A stretch of 39,241 bases of DNA from JBCAWW01 sp045106675. Lineage in GTDB: Bacteria; Bacteroidota; Bacteroidia; J057. Location of the stretch: the NCBI GenBank assembly GCA_045106675.1, contig JBGCFA010000404.1, forward strand, positions 1-39,241. Direction: 5' to 3'. Positions 1-8,574 of the stretch are shown piece after piece. The notes under the pieces are model-generated. The model was not told the DNA's origin, made no database searches, and saw only the letters and a program-made list of their open reading frames with translations. A program made the position numbers and the translations under genes. The first letter of the stretch is position 1; each line of letters starts with the position of its first letter.

Positions 1-669
1 AATCGCAATAGTGAAGGACTCCCCGGTGAAATCTGGATCGGTAGTAGCTCTGGGCCAACCTTAGATGGTCGGATCGGGGTTGATATTGCGGCACCCGGTG
101 AAGTGATGATGGCGCCCTACAGCGCAAACACATGGTATAGCTAATATCGCTTCAATATGCCGCAGGATGGCAATGGTTTTTATGGCATCCAGAATGCCGT
201 CAGTGCCGCAAACCCTCATTTAGCAGGCATCCTTTGTCTCATGCTAGAGATCAATGATAGCTTGACTGCTCCGCAAATGAAAAACCTCCTCCACATCACC
301 GCCCGCCAAGATGGATTTACGGGTGCAGTGCCCAATAATGTCTGGGGCTATGGAAAGTTAGATGCCTTGGCCTTGGCGGATGCAATAAGCAACAGCTTGC
401 CTATCGAGCGGGACATTGTGCGGGACAACTTGCACGTTTTCCCAAATCCCGCCTCAGATGAAATACATTATCGTATTGATGGTGGCGTTCTCGGAGAGAG
501 TCACATGCAGCTCACTGACCTCCATGGCCAAAGTATACGAGAGTGGACGGAGCGTTCCCCGCAGGGAACGCTAAATCTCAGCAACTTACCCGCCGGCATC
601 TACTTCTTGCAGTGGCGGCACAAAAACGTGATCATGCGAAAGAAAATTATTCACTACCTTGTTCCCTAA
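1..669 (+). pseudogene. Subtilisin-like (S8) protease C-terminal part with T9SS sorting domain, interrupted by an in-frame stop
   Basis: Read in frame from base 1, the sequence gives a subtilase-like stretch (GVDIAAPGE) and then, after an in-frame TAA at 142-144, continues in the same frame with the serine-site region VSAANPHLAG. This corresponds to the family's GTSxAAPxVAG, with the Ser kept but GT changed to AV and one Ala to Asn. A T9SS type A sorting domain follows from about base 430 (VFPNPASDE to PAGIYFLQW). Family homology runs across the stop without a frame change, so this is a nonsense mutation or sequencing error rather than two genes. The 5' end, with the catalytic Asp and His, lies outside the window. 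A restart at the ATG at 157 would give a 170-residue fragment with no signal peptide, so it could not be exported. Confidence 0.75.
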
Positions 670-727
670 GACCATGTTTGGAACGTTAGTTTCTAGAGAA
701 ATTACCGGCTTCAGGAACCTGAACTTC

Positions 728-771
728 ACCATTCCTACTCGAAATAGCTCGCTATTTCTGCGCAGAATGGT
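728..771. repeat. Nested inverted repeat (hairpin) upstream of the first sigma gene
   Basis: The outer arms ACCATTC (728-734) and GAATGGT (765-771) and the inner arms GAAATAG (741-747) and CTATTTC (752-758) pair perfectly. They are separated by two symmetrical 6-base internal loops and closed by a 4-base loop. It lies between the broken protease and the sigma gene and has no T-tract. It could be an RNA structure in the sigma leader or a dispersed repeat remnant. Confidence 0.5.
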
Positions 772-845
772 TCTTCAGAACCCTAAATCCAGCATTTTCA
801 TGCCAAAATTCCTGCCCCAAGCATGGTCTAAGTGGAACGAGGAAT

Positions 846-1448
846 ATGACCGACACGGCATTTACAGAATTAAGGACACAGATTCTGGCCGACGACCCAA
901 GGGGATTGAAATTAGTTTTTCAAGAATGCAGCCAGTATTGTATCAGGACTTTGCGCAAGAAAACCAATTGTGATAAAGCCGACGCAGAGGATGTATTGAT
1001 GGAAGCTGTTTTGACCTTTCGGAGCAATATGCAACGCGGCAAAATCGAAGAGATCAGCAATCTCCCAGCTTACCTGTATGGTATCTGCTGGAACAAATGG
1101 CGAGAACTGCAACGGGCTAGACAACGCTATCAAGTTGAGGAAAACCCGCTAGAGCGGACGCTCTATTTTGTACTGGAAGACCAAAATCCTTTGATCGAGC
1201 AAGAACAGTTTGAGTTGGAGCAAAGTAAAATCAAGTTTCAACTACAAGCTGCCGAGCAAGCGCTTGGTGCATTAAAAGAAAAGTGTCGGAAGTTGTTACG
1301 TTATTTTTATATGGAAAGTAGGCCCTTGGATGAAATCGCAGCAACGCTCGGTTTTGCCAATGCCAACGTAGCCAAAGTCAGCCGATTTCGCTGTTACCAG
1401 CAGTGGATGAAAGCAATCGAAAAACAAAAAAACCTCACCCATGCCTGA
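846..1448 (+). CDS. Sigma-70 family (ECF-like) RNA polymerase sigma factor, Bacteroidota type
   Basis: The 200-residue protein has the two-region ECF layout. A region-2-like part (about 20-95) contains the acidic DAEDVLMEA helix and the YLYGICWNKWRE segment. A region-4-like helix-turn-helix (about 140-192) contains LDEIAATLGFANANVAK followed by RFRCYQQW. This region-4 pattern is typical of Bacteroidota sigma factors that recruit RNA polymerase to a small regulon. The ATG at 846 is preceded by GAGGAAT, an unusually good ribosome-binding site for this DNA. The downstream TPR membrane gene overlaps it by 8 bases, so the pair is translationally coupled, and the partner is the likely regulator. 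The closest paralogue in the window is the gene at 9360. The promoters it recognises cannot be told from the sequence. Confidence 0.85.
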   Translation: MTDTAFTELRTQILADDPRGLKLVFQECSQYCIRTLRKKTNCDKADAEDVLMEAVLTFRSNMQRGKIEEISNLPAYLYGICWNKWRELQRARQRYQVEENPLERTLYFVLEDQNPLIEQEQFELEQSKIKFQLQAAEQALGALKEKCRKLLRYFYMESRPLDEIAATLGFANANVAKVSRFRCYQQWMKAIEKQKNLTHA

Positions 1449-2163
1449 TAGAAGTACCGAAGAATGGATTGAAGCATACCTAAGCGATGAGCTTCCTGAT
1501 GCGGAACGTAGTGCTTTTGTGGCGCGTATCGAGACCAATCCCGATTTGGCAGAGGAGATAAGCGAAGCGCGTGAAAATCTACTCTTACTCCAAACTGTGG
1601 ATCGCCATCTTGAAAAAGAAGAATTACGCCAATTGTATTTTGAACAGGAAGCCAAGACGATTCCCTTCCGCAACATTGCGTTTTATGCCACGGTAGCGGC
1701 TACGGTTTTGATTTTGCTGGTCTATAACTTTTACCCCTCCGCGGAACGCCAACAATATCAGGAGTTTGCAGAGGCTTACTATGAACCTTATCCGCTGACT
1801 TTTAGTCGCTCTGGTGAAGGCGAAGAGTTTGCCAAGATGGCCACTCAAGCCTATCAAGCAGGCGATTATGCAGGAGCTATTCCTCTACTCGAAGATTGGC
1901 AAGCCCAAAATGAAGGGCCCGACATACCGACTTTTTATCTGGGACATTGCTATTATCAGACCCAAGCGTTCGCCATGGCGCTAACGCAATGGGAGCAAAT
2001 CACAGATAGCTCTCCTTACTACGAACAGACTACTTGGTTTCGTGCCCTCGCGCATCTGCAAATGGGTCAAATAGATAAGACACGTGAAATATTGCAGTAT
2101 ATCGTGGATTCAGGCTATCACTATCAATTGGAGGAAGCGCGGGCTTTGTTGGGCGAGATCTAA
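1441..2163 (+). CDS. One-helix membrane protein with TPR-like C-terminus (putative anti-sigma partner)
   Basis: The 240-residue protein starts with a zinc-finger-less anti-sigma-like region (about 1-75) holding EEWIEAYLSDELPDAERSAF, as in membrane anti-sigma factors. One transmembrane helix follows (about 79-97), then the segment YYEPYPLTFSRSG. The C-terminal half has TPR-like helices (AYQAGDYAGAIPLLEDW, then FYLGHCYYQTQ, then WFRALAHLQMGQ). The architecture suggests the N-terminus binds the sigma factor in the cytoplasm and the TPR part lies in the periplasm. The gene overlaps the sigma gene by 8 bases. The protein at 9970 has the same layout and shares the EPY and RSG landmarks. The anti-sigma role is inferred from pairing and layout. 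Confidence 0.75.
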   Translation: MPDRSTEEWIEAYLSDELPDAERSAFVARIETNPDLAEEISEARENLLLLQTVDRHLEKEELRQLYFEQEAKTIPFRNIAFYATVAATVLILLVYNFYPSAERQQYQEFAEAYYEPYPLTFSRSGEGEEFAKMATQAYQAGDYAGAIPLLEDWQAQNEGPDIPTFYLGHCYYQTQAFAMALTQWEQITDSSPYYEQTTWFRALAHLQMGQIDKTREILQYIVDSGYHYQLEEARALLGEI

Positions 2164-2416
2164 GCGTTCCGCGAAGCGGAGAGGACAAAAGATCCCGGAT
2201 ATCGGCAAAATTTCAGATGTCATCTCAGCCTAATGAATGAGCGAAAGCGAATTTATAGAGCAGGGATCTGAAGATTTGAGATTGGACAGCCTGACTATTT
2301 GAAAGCTTGGAGATTTCTCTGCCGATTGGCATCGGCATTCGAAATGGCGCGTTCCGCGCAGCGAGAAATGTTAACCTCTACAAAAGCAAACTCATACCTA
2401 ATAAACCCCAATAGTT

Positions 2417-3187
2417 ATGAACGCTCGTATTTCTCTTCCCTTCCTACTGCTCGGCACCATATTATTGACCACAGCTTGCAATCGTCAGCAACTTGATCCA
2501 AAAGCAATTTCGGATCTTTGTACTGAGGTTACTGGAGCAGAAGCCGTCTATTGGGATTTGCATAATGGGGTTATTCGTTCTGACTTGCCCAAGGGGCTAC
2601 CCACTATCGAAAACCCGGGTGGCACTTTTACCCATCCTACTTTTCCGTTGTTGGGTTTTACTTATCCAGTGGGTTGGGAAACCGAAACCTTGACTGACAA
2701 TACCATCGGCCATACGGTAGGCGTCAATCTGATTCGTGCTGACAATCAAGCAGTCTGGCGTTCGTTTGCAACGACCTTAGATGGTATCGTACCGATCTTG
2801 GACATCGTCGCCCTTGAGATCAACAGTATGCTTGCCTTTTTGGGCAATCCTACGATAGATGAAGTGGTATGCACCAACAATGGACTAGACAATTCGCTGG
2901 GCAATATCGTGAACCAAAGTGAGAGCAGATTGATCCGTGCTGGAGCCTTTACGATCCAAGTCAATGTCAGCCTTACTTATGTAGATGGTCTGGCAGCTAC
3001 TTTTGTGTCTAATCGACTTACAGTAGGTCCTACGATAGAACATCCAGCCTTGATTGCAGATGTGTTTTTGCCATTGGACTGGCAATTGCTGCTCAAGCCA
3101 GAGGGAGACGATCTCAATCGTGATAGTGACAGTGATGGCGTTTGGGATGTGAACGATCGCTTTCCCAATGATCCATCGAAGTGGTAA
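2417..3187 (+). CDS. Predicted lipoprotein with a C-terminal Ca-binding (thrombospondin type 3-like) repeat
   Basis: The 256-residue protein begins with a lipoprotein signal (hydrophobic stretch ending LLTTAC, Cys 21), so it is probably anchored in the inner or outer membrane. The body is beta-rich and not recognised. It ends in DLNRDSDSDGVWDVNDRFP, a DxDxDG-type calcium-binding motif like thrombospondin type 3 repeats, which are common on Bacteroidota surface proteins. The ATG at 2417 places the signal peptide correctly. About 250 bases separate it from the sigma/TPR pair, so it may form its own transcription unit. No function is assigned. Confidence 0.7.
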   Translation: MNARISLPFLLLGTILLTTACNRQQLDPKAISDLCTEVTGAEAVYWDLHNGVIRSDLPKGLPTIENPGGTFTHPTFPLLGFTYPVGWETETLTDNTIGHTVGVNLIRADNQAVWRSFATTLDGIVPILDIVALEINSMLAFLGNPTIDEVVCTNNGLDNSLGNIVNQSESRLIRAGAFTIQVNVSLTYVDGLAATFVSNRLTVGPTIEHPALIADVFLPLDWQLLLKPEGDDLNRDSDSDGVWDVNDRFPNDPSKW

Positions 3188-3192
3188 GGGGG

Positions 3193-3546
3193 TTATTTAT
3201 CGGAGCGAATTCTGACGAGATTAGGTTGAATTACCGTAAAAGCAGTTGCGAGTTCTTCCTGATATTTATCAATTACCTTGTGAACAATGATGGCTTTTTC
3301 TTGAGGTTTGAGACCTTCCAAACGGATCAAAACCACACCAGAATGCAAACGATTCATTCGATATACTAGCTCACCAAAATCTTTATCTCTGGTGATCAAT
3401 ACTCGAGATTCTTTATTAGCGATTTCTAGTACCTCATCATCGGATATGCCTCGCTCAGATTCTGCTATATAAAAAACATCATGATTGTTTTGTCTTAAGT
3501 GTTTGACGATTGGTGCGTCAACTCCTTCGTCTGCAACAAATTTCAT
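3193..3546 (-). CDS. DUF5615-family PIN-like protein (putative toxin)
   Basis: The 117-residue protein matches the DUF5615 PIN-like pattern. It begins MKFVADEGVDAP, with an acidic first strand, and contains GISDDEVLEIA and then LITRDKDFGEL, where the acidic residues typical of PIN nucleases lie. Such proteins are usually coupled to DUF433 antitoxins and are presumed RNases. That is exactly the arrangement here: its ATG overlaps the stop of the DUF433 gene by 4 bases. It converges with the lipoprotein gene with only 5 bases between stops. Toxicity is inferred from the family. Confidence 0.8.
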   Translation of the reverse strand: MKFVADEGVDAPIVKHLRQNNHDVFYIAESERGISDDEVLEIANKESRVLITRDKDFGELVYRMNRLHSGVVLIRLEGLKPQEKAIIVHKVIDKYQEELATAFTVIQPNLVRIRSDK

Positions 3547-3776
3547 ACAGCAATCGGATAGATTTTTTCACCTTTCAACGCACTAGCAGCAAAAGCCAAA
3601 GCAGCATAGATAGAAACTTGGGTTAATCTAGGATGAGCTTCTAAGATATCTGCGAAAGTTTCGCCAGAGGATAACTTTTCTAAAATCAGCTCTACTGTAA
3701 TGCGTGTGCCTTTAATCACGGGTTTCCCCATCATGATTTTAGGGTTTACTTCAATTGCAGTATTGAGATTTGACAT
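3543..3776 (-). CDS. DUF433 family protein (putative antitoxin)
   Basis: The 77-residue protein shows the DUF433 core: NPKIMMGKPVIKGTRITVE, then LILEKLSSGETFADILEAHP, then a helical VSIYAALAFAAS tail. DUF433 proteins carry a small helix-turn-helix-like fold and are commonly the antitoxin partner of PIN-like DUF5615 proteins. It is the first gene of a two-gene minus-strand operon, with a 4-base overlap to the toxin-like gene. It probably binds the toxin and represses the shared promoter in the 3777-3848 interval. That regulation is inferred from the family. Confidence 0.8.
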   Translation of the reverse strand: MSNLNTAIEVNPKIMMGKPVIKGTRITVELILEKLSSGETFADILEAHPRLTQVSIYAALAFAASALKGEKIYPIAV

Positions 3777-3848
3777 ATTTTTCCTGTTTAACTAAATATA
3801 CGACTTTCTACCGCAAAAGATCCTCTAAGAAGCATCAATTGTATCATC

Positions 3849-4193
3849 TCAGCCTAGCATAGTCTCATTATAATCCAGTCCTTTTTGCACCCAAAAATCA
3901 AGGTCTTCTTCATAGTCAAAACCAGCAGGGCCGACAAAGACAAAGCCGCGCATCGGTTTACCCGTAAAGTCCATTAAACGGCTGCCTTTTTCGGCGAGGG
4001 CTTGCTCGTACTCGGCTATTCCCAAACGTACCATCAAACGATCTTCTTGACGTTTTTTGTCAAAATCTACCCCGACACACATTTTGCCATTGACCATAAA
4101 AATCAAGCCTCCCATCATCTTCTTTTCTTCGAGCTGGGAGATATGAGCGAGGCGTTGCCGAACGCGCGCTGCTAATTGTTCACTGTATGCCAT
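3849..4193 (-). CDS. TfoX/Sxy N-terminal-domain protein
   Basis: The 114-residue protein has the TfoX N-terminal fold. It opens MAYSEQLAARVRQRLA and contains EKKMMGGLIFMVNGKMCVG (the family's MFGG-like segment), then LMVRLG and GKPMRGFVFVG, and ends with a DLDFWVQKGLDYN helix. It lacks the C-terminal TfoX domain, as do most standalone Bacteroidota members. The family name comes from competence regulators, but these single-domain proteins have no established function, so no competence role should be assumed. Its stop overlaps nothing, and it lies 72 bases upstream (in + coordinates) of the DUF433 start. Confidence 0.8.
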   Translation of the reverse strand: MAYSEQLAARVRQRLAHISQLEEKKMMGGLIFMVNGKMCVGVDFDKKRQEDRLMVRLGIAEYEQALAEKGSRLMDFTGKPMRGFVFVGPAGFDYEEDLDFWVQKGLDYNETMLG

Positions 4194-4310
4194 GACTATA
4201 GATTAACTGTTATTCTGCCAATACTTTAGGCTCTCAACGATCCAAAAGGGTAAATAAGGGACAAATGATATTGAAAATTTATGTGTCTTTGAGTTTTATC
4301 TTTTTCTTTA

Positions 4311-4460
4311 TCGCTTCGCGAAACGCGGCGTCTTGGCGGCATATGCAATAAGCCGCTACAGAGAAACAATAATCCGTTCAAAAGAGAAGCGTTCTGCAAA
4401 GCAGGCGCGAAGCCATAAGAAAGGTCTAGCGATTCCTCATCGCTTCGCGGAACGCTTAGC
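4311..4460. repeat. Intergenic GCGTTCCGC-type palindrome cluster
   Basis: The intergenic stretch between the TfoX-like gene and the DUF885 gene holds three variants of the same motif: CGCTTCGCGAAACGC near 4313, AAGCGTTCTGCAAAGCAGG near 4388 and CGCTTCGCGGAACGCT near 4441. The last is close to the 3' end of the DUF885 gene. They belong to the dispersed palindrome family discussed in the findings. No gene was recognised in 4194-4455. Confidence 0.5.
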
Positions 4461-6171
4461 CTTTTCCTTCCTTCACTATCCAATCTCGCACTCTCCGTTT
4501 CAATGTCTCCATCGGGATCGAGCCTTCGGCCAACACTAAATCATGGAAGGCTCTAATGTCAAATTTCGCTCCTAAAGCTAGCTCCGCTTCTTGGCGCAAG
4601 GCCCTAATCGTAAGCTCACCCATTTTGTAGGAGAGTGCTTGTCCCGGCCAGCCGATATAGCGGTCTATTTCGGTATTTACTTCGTGTAAGGACAGGGCCG
4701 TATTTTCCGCCATCAGGCGAACGGCTTCCTCCCTCGTCCAGCCTTTGTAATGGATACCGACATCTACCACCAAGCGACAAGCCCGCCACATCTCATAAGT
4801 CAATGCTCCAAAATGCTCATAGGGAGTTTCGTACATACCGGCTTCTTTGCCGAGGTATTCCGCATACAAAGCCCAACCTTCCCCAAAAGCCGAAAGGTAT
4901 TGTTGCTGGCGAAACTTTGGCACCTCTTCCAGCTCCTGTGCGAGCATGATCTGAGTATGATGTCCCGGCACGGCTTCATGCAAAGTCAAGGCTGGCAAAA
5001 CATAAAACGGCCGGGTTTCGAGGCGATAGGTATTGATCCAGTAGGCTCCGGGTTTACGGTTTTCGTATGATCCTTCAGAGTAACGCCCGCCCGTATAATT
5101 AGGAGCAATCGCGGCAGGCACAGGCTCTACTGTAAAGGGCATTCGTGGCAGCTTCCCAAAGTATTTTGGTAGAAATCCCTCAGCTTTTTTGGAGAGCCAA
5201 GCCGCTCGTTCGAGTAGGGCTTCTGGGCTTTGCGGATAAAACTGTTTATCTGTCCGCAAGAATTGCAAGAAGTCTGCAAAATCTCCCTTCCAAGCCAAAG
5301 AAGTCAATATACTGTCCATCTCGCCTCTTATCCGCTTGACTTCCGCTTCGCCAATCGCAAATACCGAATCCGGACTAATATTCAAGGTACTAAAGTAACG
5401 GACGCGTCCTTCGTAATATGCCTTGCCATCAGCGATCTCACTGATCCCGATACTTTGTCGAGTTTGTGGGAGATATACCTCTTCGAGGAACGCTTGAAAG
5501 TCTCCATAGGCTTGGCGTAATGCTGTGTTTACGTAGGGTTTTAGCACTGCTCGCTGAGCCGCCCAAGCGTTCCCCGACAAGGGGTCCAAAAACAAATCAA
5601 AATAGGCATCGCTCTCTAGGTTCTCAGCCAGTAGAGATAAGCAACGCTCGACAATCAATGCAGGTACAGTCTTGTTGGCTGCGAGCCCTTCTTGCATCCG
5701 TTTTTGCTGCAAGACTAGATAGTCCGGTAGGGCTTTGATTTTGCTGATATACTGTTCCGCTTCTTCTTCTGTATTTATCTTCGTATCCGAAACGCTATAA
5801 TAAATCTCTGTCAAAAAGCCGCCTTCAGAATTGAGCGGCATGAAGTCCGATTCATAGCGAGTTTGGCTCAATTTATTGCGGAGGATTAAAGCAATGAGAT
5901 CGCGATTGATTTGATCTGCGGGACTCAATCCACTCCAATGCGTTTCCTCGATAAACTGAATCCCATCATTCCAAAAACCTTCTCTGATCCCAGCATCAAT
6001 GGTATCTTCCCATTGCGTCTTGAGGATAGCATTGATCTCATCATTACTCTCTTCATAAGCCTGGATCAACTCATCGAGACTATAATACTCTTGTGCCAAG
6101 GGCTCGGTCTGTTGACAAGCGTTCAGCAAAGCTGTGATCAGAAGGACGGCAAATAGGAATAGTCGGCGCAT
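4456..6171 (-). CDS. DUF885 family lipoprotein (putative metallopeptidase)
   Basis: From the ATG at 6171 the protein has 571 residues. It begins MRRLFLFAVL with a lipobox ending at Cys 19 (LLNAC), so it should be a lipoprotein in the envelope. The diagnostic DUF885 motif HEAVPGHH is at about 398-405, followed by SAFGEGWALYAEYLG, where the Glu is a likely third zinc ligand. This is the gluzincin-like pattern of the family and suggests peptidase activity, although the substrate is unknown. An upstream in-frame ATG at 6246 would add 25 residues ahead of the signal peptide, encoded in the repeat array, and was rejected. The body matches the family's usual length. Confidence 0.85.
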   Translation of the reverse strand: MRRLFLFAVLLITALLNACQQTEPLAQEYYSLDELIQAYEESNDEINAILKTQWEDTIDAGIREGFWNDGIQFIEETHWSGLSPADQINRDLIALILRNKLSQTRYESDFMPLNSEGGFLTEIYYSVSDTKINTEEEAEQYISKIKALPDYLVLQQKRMQEGLAANKTVPALIVERCLSLLAENLESDAYFDLFLDPLSGNAWAAQRAVLKPYVNTALRQAYGDFQAFLEEVYLPQTRQSIGISEIADGKAYYEGRVRYFSTLNISPDSVFAIGEAEVKRIRGEMDSILTSLAWKGDFADFLQFLRTDKQFYPQSPEALLERAAWLSKKAEGFLPKYFGKLPRMPFTVEPVPAAIAPNYTGGRYSEGSYENRKPGAYWINTYRLETRPFYVLPALTLHEAVPGHHTQIMLAQELEEVPKFRQQQYLSAFGEGWALYAEYLGKEAGMYETPYEHFGALTYEMWRACRLVVDVGIHYKGWTREEAVRLMAENTALSLHEVNTEIDRYIGWPGQALSYKMGELTIRALRQEAELALGAKFDIRAFHDLVLAEGSIPMETLKRRVRDWIVKEGKG

Positions 6172-6187
6172 AGGGTGTTGATTGGTA

Positions 6188-6360
6188 GCGGCGCAAGATT
6201 TTGCGCCGCCACAGATAATATGATTTTGCGCTGCCACAGACAACAAAATTTTGCATCACCACCTACAAAACAAAATTTTGCATCGCCCCCTACAATATGA
6301 TTTTACCTCGCCACAAACAATATGAATTTGCGTGCCAAAGGCAATAAGATTTCAGCCCGC
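6188..6360. repeat. Hairpin followed by about six degenerate 24-27-base tandem units
   Basis: A perfect 9-base inverted repeat (GCGGCGCAA at 6188-6196, TTGCGCCGC at 6201-6209) opens a series of units starting near 6197, 6222, 6248, 6275, 6299 and 6324, with a seventh decayed unit near 6347. The consensus is roughly GATTTTGCxTCGCCAC followed by an ACAATAT-like tail. The array fills the space between the divergent DUF885 and Omp85-like genes and starts only 16 bases upstream of the DUF885 ATG, so it must overlap promoter or leader sequence. A similar array lies at 32407-32520. Confidence 0.65.
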
Positions 6361-6427
6361 TAAGAAATGCAATCATATAAGCATCGCTTATCGCCCAAAT
6401 AATCGGATATTTGTCTGTAATCACAAA

Positions 6428-7579
6428 ATGACCACGATGAGAGAGCATAAAGGTATTTGGCTGCTACTGATAAGTTTTATTTTGTCGTTCAGCCAGCTGA
6501 ACGCACAAACGGATACAAGCTCTTGGCTAAAGCGTACAGCTCAAAATGTATTTGGAGAAGAAGCCCCCCCAGGAGAACCCCGTTTATTGGCTTACCCAAC
6601 GATTGGTTATGCTCCCGAAACGAGCTTCGAATTGGGTATCTCAGCGGTGCTCCTTTACTACGCCAAAAAGAATTATGAGCAAAACCGTCTCAGTGAAGTC
6701 CGGTTATTTAGCTTCATCACTTTGGAGCGACAGTATGGCATTTGGTTGGATCATGACATCTATGGCGATGAAGACAAATGGTTTTTTCTCGGTAAGATTC
6801 GTCAACAACGCTTCCCCCTACTCTACTTCGGCATCGGCCCTGATTTAGCCGAGGAAGATGCCAATTTGGTAGATGCGAGTTATACGCTCATTCGCGAACG
6901 CGTCCTCCATAAGATTGTCCCCAATCTATTTGGCGGGCTAGAGTTTGATTATCAACGGCTTTATAATGCCGAGTTTGAACGTCCCGCTGTGCCAGAACCC
7001 TTAGGTACCGCAGGCTCTCAAAATCTAGGACTGGGACTTGGTTTGGTTTACGACAACCGCCACAATGTCCTCAACGTCAGAGAAGGCTTTTTTGCCGAAG
7101 TCGCTTATCTCAGATATGCGCCCGCTTGGGGCAGTGATTTTGCGTTCAATGGAGTCTATAGCGATCTCCGTTATTATCGTCCCATGACAGCAGATCATAA
7201 ACAAGTACTCGCAGCCCAATTGGTCGGTACTTTTGTCAGTGGCGATGTGCCCTTCAATCAACTCGCTTTGATGGGCGGCGAACAATTGATGCGCGGCTAC
7301 TATCTTGGCCGTTATCGCGACAACAATCTGATCGCGGGTCAAGTGGAGTATCGTTTTTTACCTTTTCCTTTCAGTAAACGCTTAGGTGGAGCAGCCTTTT
7401 TGGGTATGGGTACAGTGGCACCCACTATTGGAGATTTACGTCTCTCTCAACTCAAAGTCGCGGGTGGAGCGGGTATCCGATTTTTGCTCTTTCCTTCCAA
7501 AGATATATATGTTCGTTTTGATGTTGCCTTTAGCGAAGATGGGCCTGGATTTTACTTTTTTACGGGAGAGTCGTTTTAG
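6428..7579 (+). CDS. BamA/TamA-like (Omp85 superfamily) outer-membrane beta-barrel protein
   Basis: From the ATG at 6428 the protein has 383 residues and a clear signal peptide (hydrophobic WLLLISFILSFSQ, cleavage near LNA-Q at 26). No POTRA domains are seen, only the barrel. It contains alternating beta strands, the Omp85 hallmark GGEQLMRGYYLGRYRDNN followed by EYRF, and a terminal strand ending in Phe (FTGESF). Such short Omp85-like barrels in Bacteroidota are annotated as surface antigen D15 family. The substrate is unknown. A longer reading frame from 6332 would place 32 residues before the signal peptide, from the repeat array, and was rejected; ATG 6437 is an alternative start. Confidence 0.8.
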   Translation: MTTMREHKGIWLLLISFILSFSQLNAQTDTSSWLKRTAQNVFGEEAPPGEPRLLAYPTIGYAPETSFELGISAVLLYYAKKNYEQNRLSEVRLFSFITLERQYGIWLDHDIYGDEDKWFFLGKIRQQRFPLLYFGIGPDLAEEDANLVDASYTLIRERVLHKIVPNLFGGLEFDYQRLYNAEFERPAVPEPLGTAGSQNLGLGLGLVYDNRHNVLNVREGFFAEVAYLRYAPAWGSDFAFNGVYSDLRYYRPMTADHKQVLAAQLVGTFVSGDVPFNQLALMGGEQLMRGYYLGRYRDNNLIAGQVEYRFLPFPFSKRLGGAAFLGMGTVAPTIGDLRLSQLKVAGGAGIRFLLFPSKDIYVRFDVAFSEDGPGFYFFTGESF

Positions 7580-7727
7580 TTTATGGTTCACCGCTGCGCG
7601 GAACGCTTTTTCGAACCAAAGGAAGAAATATAAACCACAGTGAGAGGCTCAAAAAATTTGATATATTTACAGCCAAATTAAAAGTTTGCTATCCGTTTGC
7701 CTCGCCTCCTTTCACTAATACGAAATC

Positions 7728-8561
7728 ATGAAAATTGCTGTAACTGCCGCTAGCGGTCAATTGGGAAGTACTATAGTCAGGGCCCTCAAAAAAGATTTGC
7801 CCGCCGATAAGATTGTCGCGATTGCGCGTACGCCCCAAAAAGCGGAAGATCTAGAGGTAATCGTTCGCCAAGGCGACTATAATGACAAAGATAGCTTTGT
7901 CAAAGCACTGGCTGGTGTAGATGCAGTTCTGATCATTTCGGCTAATGGTAATCCATTGGATCGTATCCAGATGCATCGCAATATCATCGAAGCAGCCAAA
8001 GAAACGGGCGTCAAAAAAATCGTCTATACCAGCATATCTGGCAATTTTGGCCCCATTGTGGAGAGTAATCGCCAAACAGAAGCGGATATTCGCGACTGCG
8101 GTTTGGATTATGTCATCGGTCGCAACGGCCTCTATATCGAACCAGATGTAGAATATATCGAGACCTACAAAGAACTCGGCAAGATCGTCAACTGCGCCGG
8201 AGACGGTAAAGCTGCCTATACGACTCGCGAGGAATTGGCCTATGCATACTCTCGTATGCTTCTAGAGGACCAACACAATGGTCAGACCTATACACTCGCA
8301 GGTGAAGCGATCTCCCAATACGAACTTTGCGACTACCTCAATCACACTTTTGATACGAATCTGTATTATGAGGCGATGAGCGTAGAGGCTTATACTCAAG
8401 ATCGAACTGACGAATTAGGTCCATTCATGGGAGAGGTAATTGCTGCAATTTATGCGAGTATCAGAAAGGGCGATTTTGATATCGAATCTGACTACGCCAA
8501 AGCGACAGGCAGACCACATATGAGTTGGGAGGCGTATTTCCAACCCAATCTACATCAATAA
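7728..8561 (+). CDS. NmrA/QorB-like NAD(P)-binding oxidoreductase (atypical SDR)
   Basis: The 277-residue protein begins MKIAVTAASGQLGS, an NAD(P)-binding glycine motif in the atypical short-chain dehydrogenase style. It continues with a typical Rossmann order: GDYNDKDSFVKALAGVDAVLI, MHRNIIEAAKETGVKKIVYTS, then a GLDYVIGRNGLY segment and the substrate lobe. It lacks the YxxxK catalytic pair of classical SDRs, as do NmrA-like and QorB-like proteins, which act as quinone reductases or redox sensors. It is a single gene with a 148-base upstream interval and converges with the lectin gene (13 bases between stops). Confidence 0.8.
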   Translation: MKIAVTAASGQLGSTIVRALKKDLPADKIVAIARTPQKAEDLEVIVRQGDYNDKDSFVKALAGVDAVLIISANGNPLDRIQMHRNIIEAAKETGVKKIVYTSISGNFGPIVESNRQTEADIRDCGLDYVIGRNGLYIEPDVEYIETYKELGKIVNCAGDGKAAYTTREELAYAYSRMLLEDQHNGQTYTLAGEAISQYELCDYLNHTFDTNLYYEAMSVEAYTQDRTDELGPFMGEVIAAIYASIRKGDFDIESDYAKATGRPHMSWEAYFQPNLHQ

Positions 8562-8574
8562 AGCAATAAGCCGA

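Noticed and set aside
659..973. Frame of 104 residues overlapping the protease end and the sigma gene
   Set aside because: It overlaps the start of the sigma gene in another frame and has no family features; the sigma frame has clear homology and a ribosome-binding site.
2219..3857. Repeated CATCTCAGCCTA word at about 2220 and 3846
   Set aside because: A single short shared word, once intergenic and once at a gene end, is too little to call a repeat family.
6080..6262. Minus-strand frame across the repeat array
   Set aside because: It is read through the degenerate repeats and the lipoprotein start, and its protein has no recognisable content.
6197..6360. CRISPR array
   Set aside because: Units are contiguous and decayed with no constant spacers, and no cas genes are present.
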